64,000 bases of DNA from Siphonodentalium dalli. Its lineage: Eukaryota; Mollusca; Scaphopoda; Gadilida; Siphonodentaliidae. The notes below the pieces were generated by a model that did not search any database, was not told the origin of the DNA, and saw only the letters and a program-made list of their open reading frames with translations. The position numbers and the translations under genes are program-made. The DNA is taken from assembly GCA_032622095.1 (NCBI GenBank), contig CP136062.1, positions 32,860,918 to 32,924,917 on the forward strand. The letters run 5' to 3'. Positions 35,033 to 45,883 of this stretch are shown here, piece by piece (positions within the stretch are counted from its first letter, which is position 1; every line of letters begins with the position of its first letter).

Positions 35033-35161
35033 CATAAAGGACGACGCGTGATCGCAATTGTGGCGTTTTGCATACTTAATATGTAGTATGAATGGTGACA
35101 CATACATATGTATATTTTGCCGCACAAATCGCATACACACATCCGGGTCTACTTAACTTAC

Positions 35162-35320
35162 GGTATTCCAGTTGTGGTGTAACGTAGGCGTGCATGCAAG
35201 AGTTTTCCATTTCGGCCAAATGTCCACCATCTGATTCACACTGCACTTTGGCGAGGCTCCAGGTCTTTCTAGTGTTGTAGTACTTGGTACAGTAGGTTTG
35301 ATCATACCCAGAAGGACACC
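35162..35320 (-). CDS. C-type lectin domain, N-terminal exon
   Basis: The exon encodes about 53 residues: GCPSGYDQTYC, then CTKYYNTRKTWSLAKVQC and the hallmark GGHLAEMEN. These are the first long-form disulfide, the TW..A...C helix and the (D/G)GGHLA strand of C-type lectin domains. The acceptor TTGCATGCAG precedes it at 35321-35322, and the donor GTAAG follows at 35161-35157. Both introns are phase 1, so the exon joins the last exon at 32715-32914 in frame. The domain begins immediately at the exon start. A signal-peptide exon should lie upstream on the minus strand (above 35330), but I could not find it; four Helitrons occupy the first 2.6 kb of that intron. The product would be a small secreted or surface lectin-like protein, of a kind often linked to recognition or shell/mucus matrix in molluscs (inference). 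Confidence 0.85.
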
Positions 35321-35431
35321 CTGCATGCAAAACATGATTAATTTACTATATGCGATGTGTATTTGTTATGATCGAAATTTTAGATAGCGATATTCGTATT
35401 TTGAGTTCAGATGTCCGCCTTTTATATAATA

Positions 35432-36063
35432 CTAGCAGAGGGACCCGACTTCGTCCGGGCTGTTTCCCCTCTGCTTATCGGCGAATTGCGCGATTTGACC
35501 TTGAATTGTCCATTTTGAAGGTCAATGTGAGGTGGGGTCACGATTTGACCCGTCCAAAACACTGCCCGGACAAAAGTACCCGACAAAAGTACCCGTCTAA
35601 ATGCATCCGGGTTTACCCGATTTGACCTTGAGTTGATCATTTTGAAGGTCGAGGTCAGGTCGGGGTCACAATTTGACCCGTCCAAAACACTCAGTGGACA
35701 AATGTAACCCTATGTATCAAATTTCGTGGAAATCCCATAAAATTCGCGATCTGACCTTGAATTGACCCGATTTCAAGGTCAATGTCACGTCACACGGGCA
35801 AATGAATAGGCTTATGACACTCCCCATACGAAAGTATCCCTAGACACTAATTTTCATCAAAATCCCGTGATACTCGGGCGTTTGACCTTGAAATGACCCG
35901 ATTTCAAGGTCAATGTCACGTCGCACGGGCAAATTGATATGCCCATGCCACTCCCCGGCCGAAAGTACCCCCACATACCAAGTTTCATCGAAATCGGCTA
36001 GGCCGTTTTCGAGTCCATCGCGAACACACACACACAGACAGATTTCCCAAAATATATAATAGA
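35432..36063 (-). mobile_element. Helitron array, unit 1 (3'-most on minus)
   Basis: It reads from TCTATTATATATTTTGGGAA at 36063 to CTAG at 35432, with a CCCGGACGAAGTCGGG hairpin before the end and T as the next base. The interior consists of TTGACC...TTGAAGGTCAA blocks as in the solo copy at 1938-2464. An outer CAGAGGG/CCCTCTG pair could extend the terminal hairpin. No coding region. Confidence 0.9.
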
Positions 36064-36661
36064 CTAGCAGGTGACCCGACTTCGTCCGGGCTTTGACCTT
36101 GAATTGACCATGTTGAATGTCAAGGTCAGGTCGTGGTCACGATTTGACCCGTCGAAAACATTCCCCCGATAAAAATATCCCTAGGTATAAATTTCGTCGA
36201 AATCCGTTAATTTTTTAATTTAATTTGAGTTAATTCTGCCTTTTTAATTTTGCCTTTAAATGATGGTACCCGTCCCGTTATCGTACCCGTCCCTAAAAGA
36301 GGTACGTTTGTGTGTACCCGTTTTACGTCACACAACACGCTCATGTCTGGATACAGTCTTACACGCACACGCCCAGACCCAGACGTAAAAATCACATTAC
36401 ACACATACGCTCTTTATCGACGACACTGCGGATACGAACGCTCTTTAACTATCAAAGCGATTAACCCCGCCGTGCCAATGGCGGTAATTTTTTGTGACTG
36501 GGAGTGGAGAATGTGTGCTCTGACGTTCTCAGAAGCGGTGCGATGACACTTCATCTGGGATTTTACCCTTAGATAGGAAGTTTGGGCTCAATCCGTCGGG
36601 CAGTTTTCGAGTCCATCGCGAACACACACACACAGACAGATCTTCCAAAATATATAATAGA
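36064..36661 (-). mobile_element. Helitron array, unit 2
   Basis: It starts TCTATTATATATTTTGGAAG and ends CTAG at 36064, directly abutting the TC start of unit 1. It has the same type of terminal hairpin. About 380 bp of unrelated sequence near 36200-36580 occupies the interior. No coding region. Confidence 0.9.
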
Positions 36662-37155
36662 CTAGCCGATGAGCCCGACGTTGTCCGAGCTATTCAAAAA
36701 CCAAATTTCAAGTCGATAGCTCCACCCGTTTCCGAGATCTGGTTTGCGCATGCGCGAAGCTGGTGTCGCACGGACTCGGCGACCCGATAAAATTCGTATC
36801 CGGGGCAAGATATATTCACACACCAAATTTCAAGTCGATAGCTCCACCCGTTTCCGAGATCCGGTCTGCGCATGCGCGAAGCTGGCGCCGCACGGGCTCG
36901 GCGACCCGATAAAATTCGTATCCGGGGCAAGATACATTCACATACCAAATTTCAAGTCGATAGCTCCACCCGTTTCCGAGATCTCGTCTGCGCATGCACG
37001 AAGCGGGCGCTGCACGGGCTCACCAATACGACAACGTCGACCGCCTGGTCAAACTACACACACGTACCGAGTTTCGTCCCGATCGGTCGAGAATCGTAGA
37101 TTTGTATAAATGACAGACAAACATACAGACAGAGGTCTTCAAAATATATATGAGA
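36662..37155 (-). mobile_element. Helitron array, unit 3
   Basis: It starts TCTCATATATATTTTGAAGA and ends CTAG at 36662, abutting unit 2, with a GCTCGGACAACGTCGGGC hairpin. The interior differs from units 1-2: it holds ~122 bp tandem subrepeats with TTTCAAGTCGATAGCTCCAC and TGCGCATGCGCGAAG. Confidence 0.9.
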
Positions 37156-37995
37156 CTAGCCGATGAGCCCGACGTTGTCCGGGCTATTCAAAAACCAAAT
37201 TTCAAGTCGATAGCTCCACCCGTTTCAAAAACCAAATTTCAAGTCGATAACTCTACCCGTTTCCGATATCTGGTCTGCGCATGCGCGAAGCTGGTGTCGC
37301 ACGGGCTCGGCGACCCGATAAAATTCGTATCCGGGGCAAGATACATTCACATACCAAATTTCAAGTCGATAGCTCCATCCGTTTCCGAGATCTCGTCTGC
37401 GCATGCGCGAAGCTGGTGTCGCACGGGCTCGGCGACCCGATAAAATTCGCATCCGGGGCAAGATACATTCACATAGCAAATTTCAAGTCGATAGCTCCAC
37501 CCGTTTCCGAGATCTCGTCTCATACCAAATTTCAAGTCGATCGCTCTACCCGTTTTCGAGATCTGGTCTGCGCATGCGCGAAGCTGGCGTCGCACGGGCT
37601 CGGCGACCCGATACAATTCGTATCCGGGGAAAGATACATTCACATACCAAATTTCAAGTCGATAGCTCCACCCGTTTCCGAGATCTCGTCTGCGCATGCG
37701 CGAAGCTGGTGTCGCACGGGCTCGGCGACCCGATAAAATTCGCATCCGAGGCAAGATACATTCACATAGCAAATTTCAAGTCGATAGCTCCACCCGTTTC
37801 CGAGATCTCGTCTGCGCATGCGCGAAGCGGGCGCCGCACGGGCTCGCCAATACGACAACGACGACCGCCTGGTCAAACTACACCCACGTACCAAGTTTCG
37901 TCCCGATCGGTCAAGAATCGTAGATTTGTATTAATGACAGACAGACAGACAAACATACATACATACAGACAGAGGTCTTCAAAATATATATGAGA
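37156..37995 (-). mobile_element. Helitron array, unit 4 (5'-most on minus)
   Basis: Same family as unit 3, longer because it carries about five 122 bp subrepeats. It starts TC at 37995, preceded on the minus strand by A (complement of 37996), and ends CTAG at 37156 against the start of unit 3. The hairpin is GCCCGGACAACGTCGGGC. Long apparent frames here (for example 37403-37993) arise from the subrepeats. Confidence 0.9.
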
Positions 37996-39803
37996 TATCT
38001 TCACAAAATCAAGTGTTGTGTGCGTGTGTGCATCTGAGTGTTTATCTGTCACGATTTTGGCGTGTCTAGAAATGCATATGCACCAGCGAAGATATTTTCC
38101 TACATGTCATGTTTATCACCAGTCAATGCCCGCCTCTACTTAAAGGGGTATTTATGAGTTTCTTATCAGCTTAGTATGTATGGAATTGGTCATGGCAAGG
38201 GGGGGGGGGGTGTCATGGAATACGAACATTTGACCTCATATGACTTAAATGGGTCTGATAAATTGCATGATTAATATATGATTGTCCGTTTAATATCAGC
38301 TCAGGAAAAAATGTGAGAAAATCGGTGCACATGCCGAGGTAACATGTCGCGAAAAATGTCTCAGGATAGGTGCCGTTGTCATGATTAAAATATGCACCAA
38401 TAATTAGCCAAACAGGGCGTTTATTATCAGCTCGTTCACATAATGTTACTGCATCATTGGCCGTCAAAAATTACGAGTGACAAACATGACATGCAGGCTG
38501 CAGTCATGTTTGTCACCTGTCATTTTTGACGACCACCCCCCTAGTGTTCCATAATATCCACCTGACAGCTCAAGTCTTCTATTTAACTGTAACATTAAAC
38601 GCTGATTAATTTTGCTGGTCATTCAGTTATGGAAGTGTGAGACGCTCACGATATTTCATTGATTGTACCATGCTTTCTGTCGTGTAGAATATATTGTAAT
38701 ACTAAAGTTCGCCAACATTTCCACATAATCGGGACAATACTTCGAAGTAGGGTCGTATTACGAGAACTTAAGGGGTTATAACGTTAAATTATGTGCTTCA
38801 CACCTATATTAAAAAAAAACAGTCAAAGTCTTTAAAATATACTTTGTATAATACATTGTATGTTTACCACAAATTAATTAAAAAAATTAGATAGACATCA
38901 TATGACAAGGCCATTCTACTTATTTCGGCATTTGAATTGGGTTTTAAGAATTTCACTAGACTTAAAACAGTGTAGTTTATACCTATTATATATTTCTAAT
39001 CATATACATTGGTGGAATATATCTAGTGTGAATCCGATAACATAAGCATAACCGAGCATAAATCACATATTGGTGAGGTAAGTCCATCGGGTCTCTGGCC
39101 AAAAGTAATAGTGCCAAACATGTGGGTTCGGGCATCGCCATTTTTTTCGAGCACGAGGTTGATCGTTGAGACGAAGGTTACACAAGGGTTATCTATTATA
39201 TGTATGTATATTCATGACGGTCGCTCGGTAAATTTCAATTGAGTGAAATTTTTTAAAATGTGCATCTAAAACATTAGAGTGGAATCAGGTAGTTGCTTAG
39301 TGTGAGCTTTTGGTTCGTAATATGCATTACACAACCTCAGGGAAAAGCCTAAAATATTGACTGAAATGGTAAAATGTTCTAATCTAGTCAAAAGCATCAT
39401 CTAATTTGACACTAAACTATTCATTGTGAGATAACCAGTTATATAAATCAATCTCTACCTGTTTTCGATCTGAAAAATATGTCATATGTTTGTGTTATGT
39501 TTTATGCCAGCGGCTATCTAAAGGGCAACAAAGGAATACAGAATAGTAAATCTGCTGGTTGTTCTGTCGTCATGCATATATTGTTTTGCACATAATAAGA
39601 GTATACCATATGTGTCTGCACATCTCCATGGCAGGTAGCTGTCACACACATTAAAGGATTACTCCGGTCTAGCTTTGTTTTATTGTTATCGATCGCCGCT
39701 AATCCACTGAGCACGGTGCCGAAAATTTATTTGTGATAGGCTCCCGTAACTGAAGTTATGCCCATGTATAGATCCATCATGGACTATGCAGTCTGAATAG
39801 TTA
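37996..39803. other. Non-coding stretch with one hairpin
   Basis: A G-run lies at 38200-38210. A minus 84-codon frame (38213-38467) is unrecognised and internally repetitive (GAGCTGATA(A/T)TAAACG twice). Nothing else supported. Confidence 0.4.
38463..38530. repeat. Short palindrome
   Basis: GTCAAAAATTACGAGTGACA and TGTCACCTGTCATTTTTGAC are inverted around a GCAGGCTGC centre; the arms also share AAACATGAC. Confidence 0.75.
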
Positions 39804-40860
39804 ATGTTCCCTCATGTGACGCCACATCAGGGACCACAAGCGACAGGCAGTGTCAAATTCGAAAAGCTGATTCAATTGTCACTGGATAACGCCGCCATAG
39901 AAACTGTATCATCTCACAGGCATCTAGGAATCGTTCTGCAATCAAACCTGGACTGGGATGCCCAAATGAATAATATGTGCAAGAGTATCGCAACAAGACT
40001 ATCACGACTAACAAAGTTGAGATTTCTTTTGAATGGACGCTTAAGATTATGTGTTATGTTTTAGTTCTTCATTTAATGGGTTATGGTGGTGTAATCTGGG
40101 ATAATGCACCATAAGGCCCCATAAGCTAGATGATCTATGTTATAATGCGACACCAATATTAAGTGCTGTCTCTAGATCTGTCTCAAATTATCAAATACTA
40201 ACATATTACTTGAATTGGAAGGAATAATATCCAACAACGCAGTGACAGGCACAAATTACGTCTGACTGATCAAACCTTGCAACACTCACCATCATATATC
40301 CTCAATAAAATCCGCAAAACAGCTGGCAGCATAATGGACGATAGGTATGAGTATGAACAGGTTTTGAAATCCGAACATTGTTAGCGATTTTGTACCTTGC
40401 AGGCAGAAAAGCCTTCCTTCTTCCTTGACTCCTATTTGGAATGGCCTACGGAAAATGGCCCACAACAAAGCAAACCAATTACTACCTTCTCCAACCTTGT
40501 ACACTCCAATACGGGATACTGAAACCACCAATGTTTTATTCAAGCGGCAGAAGAAAAGCTAACATTCTGTTATGCAGACTCCGAAATAAATCCAGCGATT
40601 TGAAAGGTGACACATGTCAAAATCATGTAATAAACAACCTGGAATGTATTTATGGCTACCCAAAACGAGGACGCTGATCATTACTTTTTGATATCACTTT
40701 TACCAAAAAGAAAGGGCACACCTCGAAGAAAAAGTAGCGCTGATTGGAATATATCCAATACATGTTGCCGATCTACTTTGTGGGTCGGTGTCATTTCCAA
40801 TGAAGGAACTTACCAACTGTTTGTAGCTGTCCAAACATATATTATAACCCCATTGCAATT
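39804..40860 (+). pseudogene. Decayed LINE 3' end (non-LTR reverse transcriptase C-terminus)
   Basis: The first segment (39804-40064) reads SHRHLGIVLQSNLDWD and MCKSIATRLSRL. This is the LG(I/V) strand and following helix after the RT active site in jockey/CR1-like non-LTR elements. After several stops and frame changes, 40513-40690 carries GRRKANILLCRLRNKSSDL and a broken cysteine/histidine motif (ECIYGYP, DADHYF) typical of the C-terminal end of these proteins. The RT catalytic core and endonuclease lie upstream and are missing, so this is a 5'-truncated, frameshifted copy. The Ngaro-type element begins a few bases after the recognisable tail. Confidence 0.7.
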
Positions 40861-40870
40861 AGGCGATGAA

Positions 40871-41104
40871 TATATGTTTTGGACGTTTCGTAGAATAGTA
40901 ACAAAACTGTTGTCTAAAGCGGTATACGCTGATTACAACTAAACGGGCGTTAGCACGCTGTTGTATTATAAGCTAGAATAATTCAATTAAAGGGTGTCAC
41001 AATGACAGCCTATTGTGACCTAGTAGAGTGAGTGAGTTAATGAGATCAGTAAACTGAGTCACTTTAGCAGCGTCTTCCAGACTGAACAGGTGTATTTCGC
41101 CAAA
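40871..41104 (+). repeat. A1 terminal direct repeat
   Basis: It begins TATATGTTTTGGACGTTTCG and ends TGTATTTCGCCAAA just before the gag ATG. It matches A2 at 45253-45486 over 234 bp and should contain the element's promoter and 5' leader (inference). Confidence 0.9.
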
Positions 41105-41105
41105 A

Positions 41106-41756
41106 ATGGACGAAACACAAATAGAAAGAAGGATACAAGACGCGATTAAAAAATCACAAGACGACATGTTAGAGAAATTGGGGAAAGTGATAACTACGAA
41201 CTTTAGCACGCTTGTTTCCAGTCAACGACAGATGCAAACGTCGAACACAGACACATACACATTTAAAAAACGTGCACACGAAGAGCAGTTCACGTTAAAC
41301 TCTGAAGTTCAAAACAGGATGGCACAAGCCAAACACCACATGGAACAGAGCGAGCAGAATACAGAGGATGCTTTAAGCGCATTGCGAGAAGGTTTGGACT
41401 TAATAAAACATAGACAGAAGCTGATAAAACTAGCTGATTCTTCGGATTTGGGATGGAAAGTGGTAGACGAGTATCAGAGGCACAGCCTAGCTGACGATTC
41501 CGATGACGAGAAAAGGATTAGGAAGGCCATGAGCCAAGCCAAGCTGAAGGAAAAGGAGAAGAAGAAAAAAGTTCGACATGCACCATATAGTGTACCTGTT
41601 TCATCTTCTGTGTCGTCATCCAGGATAGCATCAGCGTCCACACCAGGAGGGAGGAAACCAGGGAGCTGTTTTCTCTGTCTAGAAGCTGGCCACTGGAAAT
41701 TCGAGTGTCCAAAAAGAGGCCGGAGGGGCTGTTCGGGAAAGAAGCTCAATGCATGA
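41106..41756 (+). CDS. Gag-like protein with zinc knuckle
   Basis: An intact 216-residue frame starts at an ATG one base after the A1 repeat (AAAATGG context). Residues 1-130 are polar and helical with coiled-coil character. A Lys/Glu-rich stretch (KEKEKKKK) and a Ser-rich linker follow. The C-terminus has a CX2CX4HX4C zinc knuckle (CFLCLEAGHWKFEC) and a basic tail, as in nucleocapsid-type proteins that bind the element RNA. The stop overlaps the pol start in ATGCATGA (41749-41756), so pol is probably translated by reinitiation or a frameshift. This is the only undamaged frame of the element. Confidence 0.8.
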   Translation: MDETQIERRIQDAIKKSQDDMLEKLGKVITTNFSTLVSSQRQMQTSNTDTYTFKKRAHEEQFTLNSEVQNRMAQAKHHMEQSEQNTEDALSALREGLDLIKHRQKLIKLADSSDLGWKVVDEYQRHSLADDSDDEKRIRKAMSQAKLKEKEKKKKVRHAPYSVPVSSSVSSSRIASASTPGGRKPGSCFLCLEAGHWKFECPKRGRRGCSGKKLNA

Positions 41757-43911
41757 GCTTAACGTAGAGTCCCATGGGCTTATACAACAAGACGTTCGCC
41801 ACAAGCAAATTACTGACGTGGGAGATATAAAGGGTTGTGTAAAAATTTGGGAGGAAGCAGGGGCTTCAGATTACATAATTTCTGTCATAAATAGCGGGTA
41901 CCGTTTACCTTTTGTTGATGAGCCAACAGCCAAAGTTTTGAATAATAACAAATCTTCCCGGGATAACGCTGATTTTGTAAATCAGGCAATCAAAACATTA
42001 GTAGATAAAGGTTGTGTTTCTGTGGTCGATTATATGCCGACAGTTGTCAACCCATTGACAGTTGCCATAAACAGAAATGGCAAGAAACGATTAGTCTTGG
42101 ACTGTAGACATCTCAACGAGCATCTTGCAAAATATAAATTCCGCCTTGAGGACGGGTCAGTCGCAAGGCTGATACTTGAAATTAATGATTACGTGTTTGA
42201 TTTTGATTTAGAATCTGCATACCATCATATTTGTATAGATCCGATGTACAGAAAGTACTTGGGTTTCAGCTGGATATATGAAGGGCAGTGTATATGTACA
42301 TATTTTGTTTTTAATGTTTTGCCTTTCGGAATTTCGAGTGCAGCCCAGTTATTCACGAAAATCACCAGAGTGATGTTGAAATCATGGAGAAGCGACGGTT
42401 GCAAAGAAGTAATGTATTTAGACGACGGATTAGCGGGCGCGTCCGATTTCGACGCGGCGTTAACTTTAAGCAAGCGAATACAAAACGATATTAGAAAGTT
42501 CGGTTTTGTATCTTCGGTAGAAAAATCGCATTGAATTCCTACCCAGAACATCATATGGCTGGGCTTAGAATGGGATTTCAAAACTGGTACAGTCAGTGTT
42601 TCTCACGAGACAATTGAGGTTTTTTGCGGAGCAATAAACAAGTTGAGTAACGTCATTAGCGCTAATGGTGGCAAAGTTTCCGCTAGAGCTTTGGCAGGCA
42701 TTTTAGGCCAATTGTCGTCCATGAACGGTGCAATAAACGCACAAATTGGTTTAAAAACCAGATTTTTACATATATGTCTGTCCGATAAAACGAGTTGGAA
42801 TGCATCGGTGCATATAAGCGAAGATGCGCGATGAGAACTCGAGTATTGGGCGAGAAATATCGAAAGCGTGAATGGTCAGGACTTGCTTAAGTCGGAACGC
42901 GACTTGATCGCGGGTAGCGTTTACACGGACGCGTCGGGAACCGGTTACGGCGGATTCATTATTTTAGAATCAGTTTGTTCCGAAAACATGGACGCATACA
43001 CACAGCACAATGCATGTATTGCAAAGCGACCAGAAGAAGCGCTAAATCGTGTAGCCCAAGGTCGCGGACGGCGTTCAGGACGCCCAAGGATAGCACCAGG
43101 TGCTAGCGAATCGCATAACAATGCTTTTCTAAATGAGGCCCCGGGCCTAGAGGTCTTCGGGACCTAGTCAGCTTCCGAAGCTGACAGAAGCTCTACGTGG
43201 AGAGAGTTAGAAACCGTGAACCGATTTTGCAAATCGAAAGTGGAGATAATGTCAGGCGGGACATACAAGTTATACACAGATAACAAAGCCACAGTGAGCG
43301 TGATAAAAAAGGGTAGCAATAAAGAGCATTTACACAGGGTTGCTATCGATATAGACGCGACGTGCTCCGAGCACAGAATCGCGTTGGTACCCGAATGGAT
43401 TCCCAGGGAATTCAACGAGAGCGCGGACGCTCTGAGTCGCAAATTTGACTCTGACGATTGGAAAATTTCAGAAAACATTTTCATGAAGCTAGACAATGTT
43501 TGGGGCCCTCATTCGGTAGACAGATTTTCAACAGATTATAATGCGCAGTTGAATATGTTCAACTCAAGGTGGTGGTGTCCGGGTACAGAGGGTGTGGACG
43601 CAATGAAACACAGTTGGAGCGGGGAAAACAACTGGATTGTTCCACCTCCGAAAAAAGTAACTGAAGTTCTGAGAAAAGTTCACAGAGATAACTGTGAGGC
43701 CACTTTAGTATTTCCGATTTGGAAGTCAGCACCATTTTGGCCACTCATTGAAAACGAAATAAATGAGCGGAAATTGGCATCGCCAGTGATGGACCTCGGA
43801 GGTATGTGCGTAGTTTCTCCGGGGAGGGGAGACAACGGCATTTTTGGCCGGAGAACATTACCGTTCTCAATGGGGCCGATGCATATATATATTAAGGACA
43901 TTTTACCATAG
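41749..43911 (+). pseudogene. Pol: reverse transcriptase and RNase H with three in-frame stops
   Basis: One reading frame of 720 codons runs from the ATG overlapping gag to the TAG at 43909. In-frame stops lie at 42532 (TGA), 42832 (TGA) and 43165 (TAG). The reverse transcriptase is visible at residues about 95-260: LVLDCRHLNEHL, VFDFDLESAYHHI, the VLPFGISSA block, and the catalytic YLDD at about residue 222. RNase H follows: the YTDASGTGYGG aspartate (codon at 42928), the STWREL glutamate (about 43204), the LYTDNKA aspartate (about 43273), and ADALSR. The ~60 residues between the first Asp and Glu of RNase H are Arg/Gly-rich and poorly conserved. No integrase domain follows. The element cannot make a full polymerase from this copy unless the stops are read through. 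Confidence 0.85.
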
Positions 43912-43939
43912 CTATTAAACACATATATAATTATGTTAA

Positions 43940-44946
43940 ATTTCATTTATAGGTTTAACAAGACAGATACAATCAGCTGTAAACCAGTCCAGTTTGGTGG
44001 GTTCAAACAGAGCTAATGACTTAACCGGCAAGATGACCGATTTGTTACTCAAATCGAGAGCGGACAATACAGTGAAAAAGTATTACCACCATTTTTCAAA
44101 ATGGAAAAGCTTTGCTCGTGACATTGGATGCAACGAACTTCCCGCGGACTCCATAAACGTGGCACTGTTTCTGACTGATTTGATAGACAAAGGAAGCTCA
44201 CATAGTGTTGTGTCAGCTCACAAATATTCTCTCAAATGGGTTCACGAGCTTCGTGGATTTTCTGATCCAACATCGAACGGTTTAGTTAGCAACATCGTAG
44301 AAGCGGCCAAAAGAGTCGCCTCCAAAAAAGTTACAAAAAAGGACCCTGTTTATTCTGAAGATGTTATTGCAATATGTCAAAAATATGAGAATTCAGTAGA
44401 TTTACCTGTTGTGAGAGATTTGGCTATGATTGTTTTATGAGATTTTCTGAATTACAAAATTTGAAATGCAATAATTTAGAAATAGATTCTGATCATTTAT
44501 CAATCAAAATTGAAAAAAGTAAAACAGATCAGTATAGGCAAGGCGATGAAATACTTATTGCCAAAGGAGAAACGGTCGCATGCCCAGTGAAAATGATCAA
44601 TAGATATATTAGTTTAGCAAATTTGGATGTCAATTCAGACGGGTATTTATTCAGACCCATTTTTGGATCAAAAGAATCACGTAAATTAATTTACAAAAAC
44701 AAGCCTTTAAGTTATACAAGAGCCCGAGTATGTATTGTCGCGCGATTGAAGGAAGTATGTGATGGGAGTGTTAAGCTCGGGCTCCATTCTATGAGAGCTG
44801 GGGGAGCTACCGAAGCCGCTCAACCCGGAGTCAATGAGCGTTGTTGGAAGCGCCATGGGAGATGGCGTTCTTAATCCGCAAAGGACGGATATGTGGTGGA
44901 TTCGGTGGAATCCAGATTAAGTGTTTCAAAAAGTTTGAAATTGTAA
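43940..44946 (+). pseudogene. Tyrosine recombinase, frameshifted and truncated by a stop
   Basis: The frame is open from 43940 but has no ATG near its start. An acceptor-like TTTCATTTATAG at 43941-43952 suggests the recombinase may be spliced from an upstream start (inference). The N-terminal helical core-binding part (DNTVKKYYHHFSKW) is at about 44060-44110. The first catalytic Arg sits in RFSELQNL at about 44440, where a small deletion shifts the frame between 44436 and 44440. KTDQYRQG carries the Lys, LHSMRAGG the His-x-x-Arg (about 44784-44795), and RHGRW the second His. A TAA at 44872 stops translation before the catalytic Tyr (GYV, codon 44890-44892). The frame then continues to 44946. 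This recombinase would act on the circular DNA intermediate. Confidence 0.85.
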
Positions 44947-45200
44947 AATATTTAACATGATATTTGTAAATTGCATGTTCAACATTCATTATAGCAAAAT
45001 TTAAGAGGAAGACGATTAGCATTAGCTAACAAATGTATTTTTATATCAAACGCATTGCCTACATATGCATTTAGTATAGTTATGATCATATATACACATG
45101 TCATCCATGATATAATATTATTCATTATGAGACATTCACATGGAATTTGACAGATTTCAAACGACACCTGGACATTCTTTTGAACAAATTTGTATTAGCA

Positions 45201-45252
45201 GACGCACGCTATCTGCTATATATGTTTTAGTTGTATCTAGTCTAGCGTAGAC
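45201..45252 (+). repeat. B1 direct repeat
   Basis: GACGCACGCTATCTG(C)TATATATG...TCTAGTCTAGCGTAGAC, 52 bp, immediately followed by A2. It matches B2 with one difference. Confidence 0.85.
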
Positions 45253-45486
45253 TATATGTTTTGGACGTTTCGTATAATAGTAACAAAACTGTTGTCTAAA
45301 GCGGTATGCGCTGATTACAACTCAACGGGCGTTAGCACACTGTTGTATTATAAGCTAGAATAATTCAATTAAAGGATGTCACAATGACAGCCTATTGTGA
45401 CGTAGTAGAGTGAGTGAGTTAACGAGATCAGTAAACTGAGTCACTTTAGCAGCGTCTTCCAGACTGAACAGGTGTATTTCGCCAAA
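45253..45486 (+). repeat. A2 direct repeat
   Basis: 234 bp copy of A1, starting TATATGTTTTGGACGTTTCG and ending CGCCAAA. Confidence 0.9.
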
Positions 45487-45883
45487 TTTCCAGCACAGTT
45501 TTTGTGAAAACTGGGCATAACAATTAATATAAGATTGAATGTATTTAAGATGACATGTCAAAACGTTATATAACATTTATGAAAATTAAGATGTATAGCA
45601 CTTGACATACAATGCTTCCAGAGCGTTTTGCCCAAAGGGTTTTATCTCTGGTTTAACGCAGGTTGTTAAGTGTAGAATTTTGTTAGCCGGGAGCCGCTGG
45701 GTTATTTTTGTGTATGTTATATGTAACACTGTATCATATTTTAGATTGTTTACAACATAATGTGTATGCCACATGGAAGCATGTCTTTTTGCTTAATTTA
45801 TTAATTTGGTTTAGTCGATAAACTCTGAATCGTTCCACGGCTTCCGGTTTGTGTATGACTGTACATATATAAATACCAATAAA

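Noticed and set aside
36662-36700. Hammerhead-ribozyme-like text (GATGAG then a GC stem) at Helitron ends
   Set aside because: The conserved GAAA after stem II is absent and there is no paired cleavage site. The stem is explained as the 3' Helitron hairpin on the opposite strand.
36662-37995. Overlapping frames of 120-196 codons on both strands
   Set aside because: They come from GC-rich 122 bp subrepeats inside Helitron units 3 and 4. 122 is not a multiple of three, and the frames wander.
40997-45576. Minus-strand frames across the retrotransposon (e.g. 42225-42581, 43164-43496)
   Set aside because: Shadows of the gag and pol frames on the plus strand.
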